This document shows, in pieces, positions 6,801 to 8,674 of a DNA stretch of 8,674 nucleotides. The position numbers were made by a program, and so were the translations under genes. The notes under the pieces were generated by a model. The model saw nothing but the letters and a program-made list of their open reading frames with translations. It had not been told where the DNA came from and did no database searches. Source of the DNA: Phycisphaerales bacterium (GTDB lineage: Bacteria; Planctomycetota; Phycisphaerae; Tepidisphaerales; Tepidisphaeraceae); contig JAQGHH010000049.1 of the NCBI GenBank assembly GCA_028288945.1, forward strand, positions 1-8,674, given 5' to 3'. The first letter of the stretch is position 1. Each line of letters begins with the position of its first letter.

Positions 6801-8674
6801 CAGTTGCCTGCGGTCGCCTGGCCGATGCTCTACCTGTGGCTCGTCTCGCCGGTCGTCGGATGGTGGCTGAGCCGCCCGCTCACGCCGCCGCCGTCGCGCC
6901 TGTCGGACAGGCAGCGCGTGTTCCTCGAAAAGCTCAGCCGCCGAACGTGGCGGTATTTCGAGGCGTTCGTCACCGAACAAGAAAACTGGCTCCCGCCCGA
7001 CAACTTCCAGGAGCATCCGGCCCCGGTCATCGCGCCGCGGACGAGCCCGACCAACATTGGCATGGGATTGCTCGCCGACCTGGCCGCGTACGACTTCGGC
7101 TACTGTTCGGTCGCGCGCCTGCTCGACCGGACCCAAAAGACCTTCGGAACACTCGGAAAAATGGAGCGGTACCGCGGCCATTTCTACAACTGGTACGACA
7201 CGCGTTCGCTCAAACCGCTGCTCCCGATGTACGTCTCGACGGTGGACAGCGGGAATCTCGCCGGCCACCTGCTGGTGTTCCGCACGGGTCTGCTGGAGCT
7301 GACCGGGACCACCGTGTTGCCGTCGCGACTTTTCGGCGGGCTTCGTGACACGGTGCGCGTCCTGCTCGACGCCGTGCGCGGGCTTCACCAGCCCGGCGGA
7401 ACGAGTCCGCGCCCGCCGCTGGCCGCGGACATCTCGCGCAAGATCGAGCGCATTGAAAGCGATCTGGAACACCCGCCGGCGACGTTGAATTTGTCGGTGG
7501 AGGTGTTGGCGCAACTCGCGGTCGCGGCGGCGGAGATAGCCTCCCTGGTAGGGACCGACGAGGAAGCGCTATGGTGGGCGCGCGCCTTCGAGCAGTCATG
7601 CGTCGACCACCGCAACGACCTGCTCCACTGCGCCCAATGGCTCGCGCTACCGCGCCGTCCCGGGAAGCCAGGGAGCGAAGCCTCGCCGGCATCGTGGCAA
7701 AAGATTAATGAGCTGCTGGCAAGGCTGGACGCCGCGCCGAGCCTCGTCGAGATTGCCGCCTTGCAAGGGGAGGCGATTGCGATCGTGGACGCCGCCATTG
7801 TGGACGGCGGCAACGACCCCGTCTTGATCGACTGGCTCAAGCAGTTGCGACAAGCGCTGATCGATTCTTCCAAGAGCGCTGCCGAGCGAATCAATTTGCT
7901 GGAGGGAATCGCCCGGCAGTGCCAGGACCTCGCGGACATGGACCTTTCGTTCCTGTACGACAAGTCGCGCGACCTGTTTTCCATCGGTTACAACGTCGCG
8001 GACCACCGTCTCGACGGCAGCTTCTACGATCTGCTGGCATCGGAAGCGCGCCTGGGAAGCTTCGTCGCGATCGCCCAGGGCCAACTCGGTCAGGAGCACT
8101 GGTTCGCCCTGGGCCGGCTTCTCACGTCCGCCGGCTCCGCGACTGCCCTGCTGAGTTGGAGCGGCTCGATGTTCGAGTTCCTCATGCCGCTCCTGGTGAT
8201 GCCCACGTACGAGAACACGTTGCTGGATCAGACCTACCGGGCCGTCGTTCGCCGGCAGATTGACTACGGCAAGCAACGCGGCGTGCCGTGGGGCATCTCA
8301 GAGTCGGGCTACAACACGACCGACCAGCATCTCAATTACCAGTACCGCGCGTTCGGCGTGCCGGGGCTGGGGCTCAAGCGCGGCCTTGCCGACGATCTGG
8401 TCATCGCCCCCTACGCCACCGCGATGGCGCTGATGATCGCGCCCGAGGCGGCGTGCCGCAATCTGGAGTTCCTTGCCGGCGAAGGTCAGCAAGGCGCGTA
8501 CGGCTTTTACGAGGCGATCGACTATACGCCCGCGCGGCTCCTGCCGGGGACGACCAGCGTCACGGTGCGGCAGTTCATGGCCCACCACGAGGGGATGAGC
8601 CTCCTGTCGCTAGCGTACGTCCTGCTCGGCAAGCCGATGCAGCGCCGCTTCGAGGCCGACCCGATGCTGCGCGC
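3876..8674 (+). CDS. ndvB: Cyclic beta-1,2-glucan synthase (NdvB/ChvB type), N-terminal 1599 residues
   Basis: A membrane enzyme that polymerises glucose from UDP-glucose into beta-1,2-glucan and cyclises it; in proteobacteria the product acts in the periplasm in osmotic adaptation and host interaction. Conserved N-terminal region: LRSELYSVDQLERHARALAE, SIGNSITSLRFLSSTDWREF from residue 298, and MDFATRDRYR from 339. Membrane segments lie near 422-445 and 451-476. The GT84 domain (about 490-830) has the DxD at Asp639/Asp641 in TLDTDTQLPRD, Asp752 in SHDLLE and RxxRW at 783-787 followed by IRGDWQ, so it looks active. Further membrane segments are near 829-875, 900-915 and 962-998. The glycoamylase-like domain shows TSPTNIGMG at 1056, FLYDKSRDLFSIGYN at 1359, SESGYN around Glu1476 and HHEGMS at 1570. 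Known members have about 2800 residues, so the C-terminal GH94 part is outside. Start: GTG at 3876 with GAGAG six bases upstream; a TAA at 3774 closes the frame. No frameshift seen. Confidence 0.96.
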   Translation, partial: MNVPGITKSFERLSSWRRSTRTDASAPQAPEEQPLRSELYSVDQLERHARALAESHELAASASPDRLIARLHDNERVLVQTYDLVTAAVTANRRISPAAEWLLDNFYLIEEQIRTARRHLPRSYGRELPRLADGKNAGQPRAYAIALELISHVDGRLDAVSLDAFIASYQTVQPLKLGELWAVPIVLRLALIENLRRVAVRVGTTRRARDAATEWAERMVSVVEQAPTNLILVLADMARADPPLSGAFLAELTRHLQGQSPYFSFATGWLEQRLSEQGLTVEQLVRADGHAQAADQVSIGNSITSLRFLSSTDWREFVEHHSLVEQTLHGDPAGVYADMDFATRDRYRHGVEELAKRSGLAEYDVARMTVALAQTQSRRNPKDRTAHVGYYLIHRGRPELERITRARPSPRTVAARIGRHSPLLFYVSAILMIATAVMAAFVGWGHRHGVGAALLWLLIPVAMCAVHIGIAVVNWFATAMVQARPLPRLDFRKGIPPQHRTIVVVPTMLSSPQTVEDLLAGLEVRYLANRDNNLHFALLTDFEDAAAEVAPGDEDLVRLAAEGIEQLNEKYEAHRAGIFFLFHRPRRWNAQEGVWMGYERKRGKLAEFNAILRGRGDRFSHVVGDTTLLAGVRYVITLDTDTQLPRDSAREMAGAMAHPLNRPVFDCKRNRVVEGYSILQPRVGVSLPSAQRSWFVRLFAGDTGVDPYTRVVSDVYQDLFGEGSFIGKGIYDVDSFEQSCGAFPENAVLSHDLLESAYARSGLLSDVELYEEYPSRYPADVSRRHRWIRGDWQIAGWLLPRVPALGARYVANPISGLSWWKIFDNLRRSLVPVAMLVLLLGAWLLVPEVGAAATALVLAAIGAGSIVALLGTLAHKPAEVSFQGHLRTTGAALRRHLAQFLFTLVFLPYDAYVSLDAIARTSARVLWTKRKLLEWKTSSDAHRSARADLPGFFRSMWFAPATSLVVVLLLLLARRQLPAVAWPMLYLWLVSPVVGWWLSRPLTPPPSRLSDRQRVFLEKLSRRTWRYFEAFVTEQENWLPPDNFQEHPAPVIAPRTSPTNIGMGLLADLAAYDFGYCSVARLLDRTQKTFGTLGKMERYRGHFYNWYDTRSLKPLLPMYVSTVDSGNLAGHLLVFRTGLLELTGTTVLPSRLFGGLRDTVRVLLDAVRGLHQPGGTSPRPPLAADISRKIERIESDLEHPPATLNLSVEVLAQLAVAAAEIASLVGTDEEALWWARAFEQSCVDHRNDLLHCAQWLALPRRPGKPGSEASPASWQKINELLARLDAAPSLVEIAALQGEAIAIVDAAIVDGGNDPVLIDWLKQLRQALIDSSKSAAERINLLEGIARQCQDLADMDLSFLYDKSRDLFSIGYNVADHRLDGSFYDLLASEARLGSFVAIAQGQLGQEHWFALGRLLTSAGSATALLSWSGSMFEFLMPLLVMPTYENTLLDQTYRAVVRRQIDYGKQRGVPWGISESGYNTTDQHLNYQYRAFGVPGLGLKRGLADDLVIAPYATAMALMIAPEAACRNLEFLAGEGQQGAYGFYEAIDYTPARLLPGTTSVTVRQFMAHHEGMSLLSLAYVLLGKPMQRRFEADPMLR

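Noticed and set aside
6327..7514. Minus-strand 395-residue ORF and other antisense frames within 3876-8674
   Set aside because: They are shadows of the glucan-synthase frame, whose motifs are continuous and in order.

Overview
The window is GC-rich bacterial DNA with dense coding in one frame per region. Gene content suggests a member of the Planctomycetota or a related lineage. The grounds are a secreted protein with duplicated domains, of a style common there, a sugar-binding lipoprotein, and a very large NdvB-type glucan synthase. There is no rRNA or other phylogenetic marker, so this placement is an inference.

Left part (1-2342), all on the minus strand. A sugar ABC-transporter substrate-binding lipoprotein starts at 404 and runs off the left edge. 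About 90 bases upstream of its start lies a short open remnant (494-658) that reads like the last ~50 residues of a GH32 fructosidase-type hydrolase, with no body of the enzyme before it. A 564-residue secreted protein with two copies of one domain plus a beta-rich C-terminal part (648-2342) abuts the remnant and overlaps it by 11 bases.

Middle part (2343-3875). A stand-alone CheY-like receiver protein (2796-3179, minus) is followed after 17 bases by a 93-residue ORF with a good ribosome binding site (2497-2778), probably in the same transcript. The region 3189-3875 has no convincing full gene. It holds a perfect 18-base palindrome, two marginal small ORFs, a reading frame interrupted by two stops, and a plausible sigma-70 promoter facing right.

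Right part (3876-8674, plus). One giant gene encodes the first 1599 residues of a cyclic beta-1,2-glucan synthase (NdvB/ChvB type): conserved N-terminal region, membrane segments, GT84 glycosyltransferase domain with intact DxD, D and RxxRW motifs, more membrane segments, and the glycoamylase-like domain. The expected C-terminal GH94 phosphorylase part lies beyond the window.

Functionally the window joins a sugar-uptake locus with a decayed neighbour, a secreted protein of unknown role, a signalling receiver protein, and a divergently transcribed envelope or osmoregulatory glucan synthase. I see no CRISPR array, tRNA, transposase or clearly new defence system. The most unusual items are the hydrolase remnant and the receiver/glucan-synthase divergent intergenic region.
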